This document shows positions 11,102 to 22,646 of a stretch of 64,000 bases of DNA, one piece after another (within the stretch, counting starts at the first letter, position 1; every line of letters begins with the position of its first letter). Source of the DNA: Fasciolopsis buskii (Eukaryota > Platyhelminthes > Trematoda > Plagiorchiida > Fasciolidae); the NCBI GenBank assembly GCA_008360955.1, contig LUCM01008456.1:38211-102210 (forward strand), read 5' to 3'. Under the pieces are notes generated by a model, which saw nothing but the letters and a program-made list of their open reading frames with translations, ran no database searches and was not told the DNA's origin. The translations under genes were made by a program, and so were the position numbers.

Positions 11102-12598
11102 CGGCAAACCTATGTGCGCAGAAGAGCACTGCCAACTACGAACAGGTACCGAAAAAGTTATCTTGCCTGATTGTTACCAGTCTATCTAGACACCAAACTC
11201 GACGGTCAGAGCCTTGTGGAGTTTCATTTCTGACTGGAGCAAACGAAGGCTCAAGTGACTCGGACATATGCGCACAAGCTAAATCACAAGGGATCTGAAG
11301 TCATATAAAATGAAACCTGAATGCAAATGGAATTTTTCACCTCAATTAGAACATGCTTATTTATATCTCCTTGTCTGAACAATTTTTCCACCCACAGGAC
11401 GTTGGATAATCCCGTTTTTGCAGCATCGCTGTCACAGACGGATAACTTGAAGTAGCAATACTTGTTTTTGGTGCACAGGAGGACAGAGATTTTACTTTTT
11501 GTGAAACCTAAAAAATAATTTGCACGGCATCTTCATTTAGTCTTACAGAACACGGATATGGTAGTTCTACAAAATTATACTTTTGTGCATGTGTGTGTTC
11601 GTGTGTCCAAAGAGAGGAACAGTTTTATCCCAACGTGAATGATCCTTCTGTTCATGTCAATGAAATCCCACAAGTTTGACAGCACATCCTTATTAGTATT
11701 TTTTTCGAAATCTACCCGAATTTTCTTCCTAAAAATACGTACAAGAAACCAAAAAATCGATGAAATTCACCAACATCCTTACGCCCCGGGGATTGGTAAA
11801 AAATCATTTGAAGAATCATCTGGTCTACGGACCTGTTTGAGTGACTACAGTATTTCACAGACAAAGTCGGAAGTGGACACACTAAAAAACGAGTAGAACA
11901 ATTTAATCAGAGTAGACTCGATCGTTAAGAATCCTGGTTACTGAGAATTGGTAATCCACTTGCGTACATGCTACGAACAAGAAAAACGTAGGTCATCATA
12001 GCATAATTTCAAGATTAAACCGGTAAATGTCAGACTGCGCGAAAAAGTTATCCAGCGATTTTTAGAAAGTGTTGGTTTGTTGTGAAAACAAAGTGAACTG
12101 TAACCGCTGCTCTCCTTCGGTGCACCATATTAACTGACTATCTCCGGTCGTCTTTAGTCAGTCAGCAAACGGCGATTCTCCGCCAAAGAGAGCAGGATAA
12201 CGTATAAGTAATAGTGTGATTGATAATAACAATACCTTTAGTGAACGACTAATATATAGTATTTCAGCAGAGACGCCGGCCGTTGGAAGGTTGCTGAAGA
12301 GGAGAACAACCGATCGTGCCAGAATGAGTCCAAGTTGCGCATCTGATCTCCAGATGTCATAAATGCAACCACCGGCCCCAAAGAATTGCCACTGCAAAGT
12401 CTAAACTTAGATAGATGCTAGAAATATACACAGCCAACTCCGGTGTTCTTCATTTAACCTTGACCGAATTTTTACAATTTAATCAGCAAGTTATCAGCTC
12501 CATTTGACAGGTTATTGTGTTAAACCTAAGATGTTATATTATTCGTATTTCACAGTTTCGTCCGAACGCTGGTGACTAGAAGTTGTAATTGCTTTCAG
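11102..12598. other. No clear gene; weak exon candidate at 12267-12350 (+)
   Basis: At about 12240-12266 a branch-point-like CTAAT and an AGTATTTCAG acceptor precede 26 open codons rich in charged residues (plus strand, stop TGA). Nothing else is recognised in this stretch. Confidence 0.35.
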
Positions 12599-12768
12599 GT
12601 CAGTTCAAACCATTTGTAAAATGCAAAGCAAACGCTCTGCAAAAGGCTGTCCACAACCACGGGGCTGTTGTGCTCAGATATCTAGGCATTTGCAAGTTTT
12701 CCACTGAAGTGAATCCAGATGAAACAATAGACACCATAAAATACATTTTGTCAAATCTATCCCTCTGA
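12599..12768 (+). CDS. Possible exon, unknown product, with in-frame TGA codons
   Basis: After the acceptor TTGCTTTCAG (AG at 12597-12598) the plus strand is open for 55 codons (FKPFVKCKANALQK and onward), ending at TGA 12766-12768. The same frame has a second TGA four codons later and then stays protein-like to about 12885 (DSLQLLDLSDWTF). An AATAAA lies near 13060. It may be a terminal exon, a pseudogene with two stops, or chance. No family is recognised. Confidence 0.22.
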
Positions 12769-12889
12769 TATTTTTGACACACTGGACTTGCAGCCACCGG
12801 CAAAAAACAAGACAGTTTACAACTATTGGACCTCTCTGACTGGACATTCACACCCATAAACTTCCCGTTGAGACAATTTGCATAATGAA

Positions 12890-15800
12890 TAAAATTACCA
12901 ATTTTGTCGTCCAAAGTAACTGATTTGAGCACGAGAACCTGGCTAGCCTCTTTCACAAATGTAAAAATTGGGCAAAACGTCGTGGAATGTTTCCAACAAA
13001 GGCGTCGGCACTTCCAGCTTTGACTAGCAATTAGAATCCTACAATCGGTTTTAGAGAGAACAATAAACGTATCTGTTTACCTCAACACGATCTGACCCGG
13101 CGGTGTACACAGCTAACTAGAGCCGGGACCGGCAAATTTATCCCCATGGTTGCCTATTTTTCCTCCCTCCCATTACTTCTTGTGTTGTCCCCGTAACAGA
13201 GACATCAAGTGAAAATGGCATCCCCATTTTAAGTCCGTGTCTAAATATGTACGGTACGCCAGTTGTGCACTAAATTTTTCTGTTACCATCAAATACGCTT
13301 TGATTGTTTACCAACTGGTAGAAAAAAGATGATCAGTGTCGCTGACATGTACAGTTGTAAATCTATATGTTTGAATGTGTACCCAGGGAAACAGGGGCAT
13401 AAAAATTCAGTAAGTCTTTTAATACTCATGAAAATGTGCGGTATACAAAACCAAACGTCTTCAGCGTTTCAGTCTATCAGTGTTTTGGTTGCTGATGGTA
13501 AAAATGTAAAGGGATGTTCAGAACCCAATCAAATACTTGGATTCAAATCTTCCAGGACGGATGCGCCGAAGCGGGGAGGAAAAGCAAAAGAATATTTTTT
13601 TTCTAGCGATCAATCAAATTCATCTGACTGATTATGACGACCAATTTTGCATAAAATCAGTTGGACTGCACAGAAAGATGTGAACTAATAGCCCAAAATA
13701 CCACTTTCCTTCTTGGTGTGTTATTAGTAACAGTAACAAAAACTAAATATTCGTTCCGCTTTAGGTGTTAAATCACTGGAGCATTCCAGTCGAGTGCTGG
13801 GTATCACGTTCCGTTCTCGCTTACTCTTTCCCCTGACAGGTTCTTTGTGTTTCCCAAGGTCGTTCTTATGAAACACATATTGACTTTGTTGCACTAGCGC
13901 GAAAATACAAATATGATAGAAAAGTCTAGGTAGGAGACCTCAATTGTTCTAATATACCATGCACTTCACTTCTTTAGTGCACATGAGGCAAACGTCTCTT
14001 CAGGGTTAAAATCGAAAGGCAGTGGGGTTCACCGTATAGACTAAGAAGAAATTTAAATGAGCCAACATAGTGGTTAACCAGATTTTTGAACATGCATCAC
14101 GAAAATTTTCGGGCTTTGTGAACATCAACTTAGGCCCAGGCTGTTGTCAGATTTTTCTTGATAACTGACCCACGCCACTCCCTGGAGTCTCATTTGCGGG
14201 AAAACAAGCAGCACATGATAAGGTTTACAATGAGTAAATATGCCAAAAGCCCGGACTAATAATTAGAGGTACTTTGTACTTATAGTTTCGACCTTTAAGT
14301 GCATACCCGAATAATTTACCTTAAGATGCATCTTATCGGTACGGTCGGAAGGGCTTTATGAAAAACGAGTGGTACATCAGTGATGTTGATTTTCGATTGC
14401 AAAATTCTCCCAAGTTTCTTGGCTTTGTGCATCCGCATTCCCTACTGAAAAGCGGAGGGCCGTTTACTTTGACATCATCAACCGGACCTTTTCCGGGCGG
14501 CGACGAGTGTCGTAGATCGCCGGAATTTCGTTTTTCCTCTACGGTGTATGAAGTGACATCATAAATGACTTTATCTAATATACCGTACCCCATGTTGATT
14601 CTGCATTTTTGTCAAAGTCACTCAAATTTTTCCGAAACTTTTGCGATTTTGGTAAGAACTTCTCCTTTTTGTATAACTTGTCAACTTTATCTATTTGCAG
14701 ATTGTCAGCAAACGAACAGATAATCAGTGGACCTTATATAAAGTATGTGTATTCTTGCCCTCGTAGCATGGGTGGAGTTTGAGACTTATGTTAGCGGGTT
14801 ATCATGATATCAGTCCGATGACATTTCCAAACAGTTATGACAGGTTCAAATTTTTACTACATAATTCGTATTCGAATTACCAAAAGAAAGGGGCTCACAA
14901 TCATCTGTATGTCTCTTTTCTAGTGGGAAAATCGTCAACCATTCATAAACATTCCGCAGCAACCAAGCAGTCACAGCTAGTTTGCATGGATTGTGCACCA
15001 TTTACACAACAAGGCGATGTCCCTAGCGCTTTGTCAGTCCAAATATTTCGCTGAATGAATGGTTTTTCCTGAGAGAAGAGGCTTGATTGAGTAGAGGACT
15101 AGCAAGGCATTCTCGTCTCACTTTAATGAAACCAACGCAAATACAGATAACCGACAGCAAACCCAATGCAGGTTTGGTGCATGACGAAGCAAGAATGTTG
15201 AAGTTGAACGCACTTCGGAATCTTACGTAGTCTTGCAGTTGGCCAACTGACAGCCCAGGAGGTAGAAAGACGAATTGAAACTTATTCCGAGGTGTTAACA
15301 CCTATTCTCTCCCACAGGTCAGAACAGTATAGGCTTTTGTTTTACCCGAAAGGAGAAAGCGCATATTGCAAGGAAAATAGTCCTTATTGGAAATAATGAA
15401 TTCAGGGAATCTTATTAAATTTATTTTGCAGCTTCAGAGCTTCACCGTGGAATGAAATGTTTAAAAAGTCACAAGAAATCGCCGCAAGTGACTTTGTTCT
15501 TGATTATGTCCCATTATTCTAGAAAAAAATGTGTTCATGCTGTTGTCCAATTCATCACTGTAGAAGCAAACACACTTGTGACAGAAGCTCAAGCAATCTG
15601 TAAATTTGCTGTAGCTAATGTACATATGCATATATCAGGCAACTTGTGAAATCCCAGTGACAACTGTGATATTTGAACACCGGGAAAATGAAGACAACTA
15701 ATCTAGAACCGATGAAAATAACTGATGCTGACATCAATTCTTGAAAAATATCTCACGGTAGTTCCAATCGTCTAAGTTTGTACTCTCCAATGAAGTAGCT

Positions 15801-15975
15801 TTTCATCACATTCAGTCAAGGCATATGCCCATGAAACGCGTGATTTATGTGGAAAGGTTGTGACCGTATTATTGTTGCGCATAGTTTCTTATAGCAGCGC
15901 AGTGTTTGACGCTACTTGCGACGTTTCCTGAATGTCTTGCCCTAGACATAATAAATTTGACTTCCATTCAATCGC
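12890..15975. other. No supported gene
   Basis: Open frames at 13263-13631 (+, 122 codons), 14333-14593 (-) and 14779-15054 (+) have no recognised domain and lie within the length expected by chance. The locally GC-richer patch 14440-14560 is open on both strands and could be an exon of unknown identity. Confidence 0.45.
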
Positions 15976-15979
15976 ATAG

Positions 15980-15985
15980 TTTATT
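15980..15985 (-). terminator. Candidate poly(A) signal AATAAA
   Basis: AATAAA on the minus strand, about 155 nt downstream of the stop of the exon candidate at 16141-16314. Confidence 0.35.
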
Positions 15986-16140
15986 TCTTGGTTCTCATTG
16001 CAATGTTAGCAGATAACTACACTAATGAGATTTGCGGGTTGGAATGGAAACTTCCTAAAATTGACTGAAGAGCGCAAAAATGGAAGGCGAGCATCGTTTT
16101 TGAACCTTGTTCCATATTTCCCATAACCGCACTCACTCAA

Positions 16141-16314
16141 TCACTCCTTCATTGGATTCAGCGTCGGCGGTATAACTGCCTGTGTGGCATACTGAAGGGG
16201 GACAACCAAACCAATTTCATTGCAGAAAGCACTTTCAATCTCTTTAGCAGCAGTATTTGCTTTTTTGGTCCTGATCCAATTCCATTCTGGATTGTAAACC
16301 ACCAAGTTAATTTT
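16141..16314 (-). CDS. Probable terminal exon, unknown product
   Basis: On the minus strand the acceptor TCTTATTTTACAG (AG at 16316-16315) leads straight into 57 codons and a TGA. The reading frame starts with KINLVVYNPEWNW and ends TLNPMKE. It has ordinary protein composition, with Trp, Pro and Asn spread evenly. An AATAAA follows about 155 nt after the stop. No family is recognised. A GT-starting stretch 43 nt before the acceptor could be a micro-intron, but the sequence before it has stops in the compatible phase, so no upstream exon is assigned. Confidence 0.38.
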   Translation of the reverse strand, partial: KINLVVYNPEWNWIRTKKANTAAKEIESAFCNEIGLVVPLQYATQAVIPPTLNPMKE

Positions 16315-16907
16315 CTGTAAAATAAGACCACAGAACTGATTGGTGCAGCAACTGTACCTATTCATTTAGCTGCTACACTGAATTCCAAATCTTGATCTCG
16401 TTTTATTTCGATCACACTGGTCTGGGGGTAGTATTGAATGATCAAAGGATTCTAAATGTTTTATTAAGTCAGATCAACACGCTACACGCTTTAAGGGGAT
16501 AAAAAAGACAGTATTTCGGCTGTGAAATTGAAACATACCTCTCAAAAGGGATTCCAATTAGGGCTTCATATAGCACCGCACCGGGAAAAGCCGAATTCCG
16601 CATTTACCAAATCTGGATCTCAGCGGGTATGAAAACCGCTTCCCCAGCGAGTACCACAAACGAGTATCCAAACCGACAGTATACGAACTAACCGGTGTTT
16701 TTCATTGGAAATCAAATGGCTTCTCGAACGTTTTGCCAAAATGAGCCTGCAGTGATAGCAGTCCGGCACTATTATTATAACATGAATTGAATCAAAATTT
16801 GCTATCCTAGAAATCGAATGCCCTTTTGATGGCATGAACCGAGTGTGTCCATTCGTTTTTGCGTAAGAATTAAGCAACGTGGAATGGATTATTGGAGCTA
16901 GCTTGTG

Positions 16908-16910
<3 letters not shown>

Positions 16911-16942
<32 letters not shown>
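16911..16942. repeat. (TA)n microsatellite at the left edge of the hammerhead repeat
   Basis: Pure TA run of about 15 units directly abutting the composite hammerhead element. Confidence 0.95.
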
Positions 16943-16945
<3 letters not shown>

Positions 16946-17160
16946 TCTCACCAGGATCGAATCTGTCACATGAGGAGTGTGCATGGAAGCTCTTCGTCAA
17001 AGAGTCCACGGAAGAACCACAACTGTGATTCGTTGATAATTGTTTGTCAGTTGGGCTGAACCAACCTTCGGAACGAGGGCAGAATGCCCGAGAATATACA
17101 TATGTATATATAGAAACAGCACGATTTAATGTGTGTGGATGCGTGAACAAAACTTGCTCG

Positions 17161-17219
17161 GGAGCACACGACCGGTTTGGCGGTTATTGTCGCTCGTCAG
17201 GTACGCGTACCCGGTGCTC
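17161..17219 (-). ncRNA. Type I hammerhead ribozyme, G12 lost
   Basis: Minus strand: stem I strand GCGTAC, core CTGACGA (17200-17194), stem II GCG/CGC with loop ACAATAAC, then CAAA where GAAA is required, CCGGTC, and the other stem I strand GTGTGC. The outer stem CCGGG faces GCTCCCG-like sequence. The G12 to C change should abolish cleavage. Its stem and loop layout matches the other two copies. Confidence 0.65.
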
Positions 17220-17280
17220 TCTTGTCCAAATATCCACATACTTCGGAGTGTACAAATTTCTTTGGATGTTTGGACAAGAG

Positions 17281-17345
17281 AGCACCGGGTACGCATACCT
17301 GACGAGCGACAATAACCGCCAAACCGGTCGTGTGCTCCCGGACAA
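17281..17345 (+). ncRNA. Type I hammerhead ribozyme, G12 lost
   Basis: Stem I: CCGGG (17285-17289) pairs with CCCGG (17337-17341), then an internal loop (TAC opposite T), then GCATAC (17293-17298) with GTGTGC (17330-17335). Core CTGACGA is at 17299-17305, stem II GCG/CGC encloses ACAATAAC, and CAAA at 17320-17323 stands in place of GAAA. Stem III would be the self-complementary ACCGGT (17323-17328). Predicted cleavage would follow C17329, but the G12 to C change should inactivate it. Confidence 0.7.
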
Positions 17346-17600
17346 ATTTTGTTCACCCATCCACATACTAAATCGTGCTGCTTCTATATATACATATGTA
17401 TATTCTCGGGCATTCTGACCTCCTTCCTAAGCTTCGCTCAGCCCAACTGACAAACAATTATCAACCAATCACAGTTGTCGTTCTTCTGTGGACTCTTCCA
17501 TGAACACCTTCCATGCACACTCCTCATGCTACACACTCGATTCCGATGAGACAGACATATCAATTCGGAGTGTACAAGTATGTGGGTGTTTGGACAACAG

Positions 17601-17663
17601 AGCACCGAGTATGCATACCTGACGAGCGACAATAACCGCGAAACCGGTCGTGTGCTCCCGGCC
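17601..17663 (+). ncRNA. Type I hammerhead ribozyme, core intact
   Basis: All core positions are present: CTGACGA (17619-17625), stem II GCG (17626-17628) with CGC (17637-17639) closing loop ACAATAAC, and GAAA (17640-17643). The NUH cleavage triplet is GTC (17647-17649), with cleavage after C17649. Stem I is GCATAC (17613-17618) with GTGTGC (17650-17655), an internal loop, and CCG (17605-17607) with CGG (17659-17661). Stem III is only ACCGGT, which is self-complementary and has no loop. A monomer would be unstable, so activity would need a dimeric RNA, as is known for newt and other short-stem-III hammerheads. Confidence 0.78.
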
Positions 17664-17739
17664 AAATTTTGTTCACTCATCCAGATACTACTTGCTGCTT
17701 CTATATATGCATATATATGTATGTACTTTCGCGATGACT

Positions 17740-20700
17740 AAAGGACTAAATGGATAAATCGACAGATCGTGAACACTCGTGCTCCACTTATTTTCCTTTG
17801 GGTACTGGTCTAAACACTATTGGGCCAGTTCAGGTTTTACAACTGACTTTTGCCGACATGACTTCATGAGTGTCTGACAGTAAAGGTAAACAAAATGTAC
17901 CTTCCTCCTATTAAGGTACCATCCTCGGAGGTATGCCAAGGCTTTTGCCGTATTTTCAATTTTGAAGCAGTGACTTCCATACCTAAGTTTCAATCAGGAC
18001 TTCATTCGGTTTTCGATAGCAGGTAACTCCGTTGTTTTAAGTGCTCAGATAAGTATGCTTCTGGATTCTTCTTACTGAACCATCTAAAATGCTCATGAGA
18101 CTTTAGTTCTTCTGGTATCCCTAATGATTTTTCGATAACTGAAAGGATAAATATTTTGCATATGGAAGCTGTCTTGGCAAATGGGAATTCAGTTCATCGT
18201 GCCTAACCCGAAGACCAACTAGGTTTCGACCATATAGCTGCCCAAATCATTTCGGAAGTATGCCAAAATTATTCGAAATTGTGTCGAAACTATTCGGACG
18301 TTCCATTCAAAAAACTTATTTGGATCTCGTTTGCAAGTCTGAAACATGATCCATCTTGATTGGAGTCAATTGTGCTTATGCACTGTAAAATGTGCTAATA
18401 ATCCACTCATTGCTGCGCACTCTGCATGCAGATGCATTTTCGAGACGTTTTGTAGAGAACGGGCACATTTTCACCCAACTCTGATCAGTTCTGACGTTGG
18501 TCCTAAAATTTCTGACACAGTTTCAAAATAACGCCCCCGAGAAATGACAAAAAATACAATCTCCAGTTCCGGGTCACAGGCGGCAGTTAGAAATATTATC
18601 ACCATGGTTTATAAGCCAGACGTAATAAAGTGGCCTTGATGTATAACGTTCAAACGTTGTTTCTTAACTTATTAGTTTACAAAAATTACGTTGGGGCCAA
18701 TTTGAAACCCTCTGCCGCTTGCTTCCTAGGGTTTATACCTTGCTTAGAATGTTAGAGATGAGAGAGAACTTTGCGGCTGGTAAAATGATTTACTTAAATT
18801 GATGGTGAAGGAATTCAGGGGCATTGCGTTATGCGCTTCCCCCTAGGGCATTGTTGAGTTATAATTTTTCACAAACCACTCGGAATATAACCATCATATT
18901 TCTTATGTCTGAGTAAATTAGACGCCAGCTTATGGTATCCACCTGTCCGAGGAAGATTCCAGCCAACATGCTGCAGCTGCACGGTATTCCCATGGTTCGT
19001 CAATATTTTATGCTGTTCAGGCGATTTATGGGAGAATGAAGGCATTGATAATCTGCCACAAATTACCCTTTAGTGTTTCAGCGAAAACATTTCCCGTTCA
19101 GTCACACAGTTGATTCGATGATTGGAAACGGGTTTTGACAGTGTTCCTGCCTGTTTATGTGTACTATTGATTTTCCGTTCTAAGCAGTAGTAAGACACAA
19201 TGGAATTAAGATCTACCGTGGGTATTTATTTTTAAGTACATCGGTGACTATGCATGATGTCTTCTTTAACATAAACTGTGTTAATTACCAGGGCAAATCT
19301 ATCATTCTGAGGTTTCAGGATGAGGCCTATTTCCTAAATGTCCCTCAAGTTTGTTACAGTAGTGCGGGCTTTAGGAAAAGTATCTCTCCTGTTAACTGAA
19401 CGCCTTACCATTGAAATATTGCAGTGTTTACTAAGAAAATTTATCAAAGCAGTCTTAGCTCACAGAGTCGTTAGATTTGAAATAACTTCTAACACGATAA
19501 CAGTGGTAACAATTTGAATGACGGAAACATTTCACACAACATCTGTGATGCGCATTACACGTACGAATATTGTGCAACGGCGCAATGAGTACCGTGAAAA
19601 CCTACGATGTAATGAGTCCGGTGCCAAATGAATATGCACTCAGGTGCCTTCATATCACTGAACAACAACGACCCGAGATAAGTGTTTGTTTGGAAGCAAT
19701 GTCTGATTTTCTAAAATTGTAGCGGGGAAGTCAGTTTGTGTGCAGAATAAGTTATGTCATTGCATGAAAAGATGTGGGATTTAAGCAGGAAATTTCAGAA
19801 CTGACACCAATTGATATGAAAAAGCGACTATTTCACCATCGTAATCAATCGACAGTACAAACGGATGTAAATAGACATATTTGTCGAATGTGCATAAACT
19901 CACAGACGTCGACGTTGCTTCATTGATCAAATTAGTAGTAGTCTCCTAGACCAGATTAATCTAGCAAAAACATATTATTCGAAAGGGCCATGTAGATGAC
20001 GAACGGAAGTACATTCTCTTTAAACAGGCGGGCAGTCAGGTATACGTTCTAAAATCTTGTTTATCGCGAGCGCTAACTCTACCGGCTCCAGCTGATCGTC
20101 TCCACCCTAGTTCAATCCTAACCCGCCCAATCAAGCGAGAACGACCAAATGACATCTGGCCGCTCAACACGAAAGTTTTTTCATTTATTTTTCATATCCA
20201 ACTGGTTTATATTAGGTTGACAGGATAGAGCTCATTAGTGGATTTTCCATCAGCCTAATAGGCTCATTGCTTATTCTTTGGTTGGTGTCCCCTCCCCCTC
20301 TGAGCGTGTCACAACTCAGACTGCTCTCAATGCGTTCGTAGTATGGTCGTCTTTGAACTTGTCTTCGTACTGGCTGTAGGTCTAATTCCGAGACCGTGCA
20401 TTGATCGAATGAGGTCGGAGGAGGTTGGCGGTCCGTCCTGTTCTTCTACATATAAACGTTCTTCGCCTATGTATGACTCATCGCACATAAGCCCATTGGC
20501 CTTACACTTTTCGCATCCGCATGCAGCCTCCCCTCACAGTTTATAAATACTGTTCTAGGTGGCACGAAACGTGAAGCGTTTGCTCATTGGTGATGTACAT
20601 TCGTGAAACCGTTTGACATGGTTATCAGAAATCCTAAGTGGCAGGACAACTGAGTCAGGAAATGAACAGGGTCTGAGGGAAGATAGATGAAACTTAGAAA

Positions 20701-21690
20701 GGTGAACTGACCATATCTGGTGAAGTTTTCAAACGAAAAGCTTCAATCAAATTTCAGTTTTCTGGACAGGCCTTATCTGTTCTATGCCTATTTTGCTGCT
20801 GTAGTTAAGCGGATTATGTATGATATAGCATTAGAGCGACGATAGGTCTTCGAATGTTTCCGGAGTAGCTTGAGAAACTTTCGTGTTCTGTCGCACTTTA
20901 CTTACTGGAAATGTCGTCAGTTGTGCTCAATTGAGGATTTTCCAAAGCGTCATTGTGTTATGAACCCAGAATGAACAGTGATTTCCCCGAGAAGTGGACT
21001 ATTTACCGTCAGGTTTGTACAGTATTTTGTCATTTTTCTTAAATTTTACAAAGTAAGGATTGAGTGTTTATGATGTGACCTCATAATCATTTCGTTACAT
21101 TGATTTCATTTACATAAAATCAGTAGAACATTTGTCTAAAACTACTCAACGCTGATAAAGGTTTTCTGCAAACTGTCTATCGAAAGCGCGTGTTTTACAC
21201 TCTATGGCATATGACATGGCTAAAATGTCCATACTTCATCATGCTCCTGAATCGAAAGCCTAACCAAAGTATAGAGGAAATGAAATACCACTTTAAATAC
21301 AAAATCTCCGAGGTAGATTTTTAATCTCTTACTGAATTCTGCCGAGTTGATAAAAAACATTGATAGAGAAACTTCTTCGCTAGAGTTAGTCTTAAGTAAA
21401 GACTGCGTAAACTAGGCTGCACTCTGAGGAGTTTGACCCAACCACTTTAGCTTTTTGTAATGCTGTTAAGATAACCTGTTTGAAGTGTATCCCTGATTGA
21501 AATTAGAGTTTAATTATTTAAGAAATAACACTGACAGGCAACAGAAATGACGGGTACCAGTAAACATGGCCAGAGGAAAATCCACCATATTCATTCAATA
21601 GTCAGATGTGAAAAGCCAGATGTTATAAGCTCAGTTATTTTATACACTCCGAATTTGCACCTGTCAGCTCCGTGCAGCATATAAGCATGT
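17740..21690. other. Non-coding DNA, nothing recognised
   Basis: AT-rich, no long open frame with motifs. A small frame at 20343-20546 lies in a locally GC-richer patch but shows no domain. No RNA gene or repeat was recognised. Confidence 0.5.
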
Positions 21691-21813
21691 AATCAAAATT
21701 GATCCCAGTTTTGGCAATCCGTACGGTTTTTCTGGTGTTTCATAAACTCCAATGGCCGTTTTTAGCCACTGAAGGTCTTTTGATTGTCGCTGAGTATAGT
21801 GTTTTGGCTGCAG

Positions 21814-21995
21814 CCCACGACTGGAAAGAAAAACATCATTCAACTGTCCAAATACGGTTCACGGTCTCATCGCAATTTGAATTCCCGGGCCCGCTCAAGG
21901 GTCATATGGTCTCTGCATGTTTTGACGAAAAACAACTTCCCAAACATGACTTGAGTGCATTTTATAAACTTTCGCAGCGGTTTCAGCATATAAAG
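21814..21995 (+). CDS. Possible internal exon, unknown product
   Basis: A canonical acceptor (TTTTGGCTGCAG, AG at 21812-21813) and donor (AAAG/GTGATA, GT at 21996-21997) enclose 182 nt. The stretch is open in one frame and ends on a codon boundary. The peptide (HDWKEKHHSTVQIRF through FQHIK) is hydrophilic with even composition. The open frame runs on both sides of the splice sites, which weakens the case. No family is recognised. Confidence 0.27.
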
Positions 21996-22646
21996 GTGAT
22001 ATATTTTGCATTGGTAAACAAACAAACACAAATTTACAACAGAATCTTCGGACAGTCATTGGCTAGTGTCCAATACACATGGTTCATTGCATGCGGAACT
22101 CAGTTTGGCCTAACTGTGAGAAAGCAGATCAGAGGCTGAAATCCCTAAAACATTTCGTAAAATATAAACATTACCAACAGAGTTCATTAAAGCTGCATGT
22201 TGACTAGCTGCGGAGAATTTTATGATCATCAGATCTGTTTACCAGTTTTTCCTACACAAATTTGCGTGAGACCGGTCGATCGAGCCAATGTGGCTACCAA
22301 GGCGAAACGATTTTGGTACCTACTTTATGCACAGGAACACGAAGGCTTCAGCCTATTATTTTCTATTGACCAGCTTCATCGCGGAATGCGGTCCTCTAAA
22401 TCGAGAAATACCACTTTCTTTTTTTGGCACCCCACCTTGAATATACAACATCAAACTGCTTACTGCAAATTTTATAACCGTTGTGGATAACTGGCCCTCA
22501 ACGGAAGCAAACGAATGAATAACTGATGCAAGAAAATGTTATTTTTATGTCCGTGAGATTGAAACACTTGGGTACATACGCTTGGTTAACAGTGTGTACC
22601 TGAACGACCGTTATACCTTTGTGCATTTATTCATTTATGCTTTCAG

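Larger units (their letters stand above)
16943..17735. mobile_element. Composite hammerhead-ribozyme repeat: inverted plus tandem retrozyme-like units
   Basis: Three copies of one unit can be aligned. The left copy (about 16943-17241) is on the minus strand. The middle copy (about 17242-17563) is its inverted partner on the plus strand. A third, truncated copy (17564 to about 17735) directly follows the middle one. The landmark TTCGGAGTGTAC occurs at 17242 and 17564, giving a unit of 322 bp. Each copy holds a type I hammerhead ribozyme near its start, and cleavage sites of the two direct copies fall after 17329 and 17649, 320 nt apart. Left and middle copies also share GATAATTGTTTGTCAGTTGG-type sequence and TATACATATGTATA blocks. 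Retrozymes and Sm-alpha-like hammerhead SINEs are known to consist of such short ribozyme-bearing units and to spread through RNA. No protein is encoded; short open frames here merely follow the repeat. Confidence 0.8.

Noticed and set aside
13263..13631. 122-codon plus-strand open frame
   Set aside because: No motif; frames of this length are expected a few times in 64 kb at this composition. A GTAAGT inside it is a plausible donor but no linked exon was found.
14050..14075. A-box-like CATAGTGGTTAACC
   Set aside because: No B-box at tRNA spacing and no fold.
17044..17680. Overlapping open frames with a common peptide (GSTRPVWRLLSLVRYAYP)
   Set aside because: The peptide recurs on both strands because the hammerhead unit is repeated and inverted; it is not coding.
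21699..22139. 146-codon plus-strand open frame taken as a single gene
   Set aside because: No ATG at its start and no domain. Only the splice-bounded part 21814-21995 is kept as a weak exon candidate.
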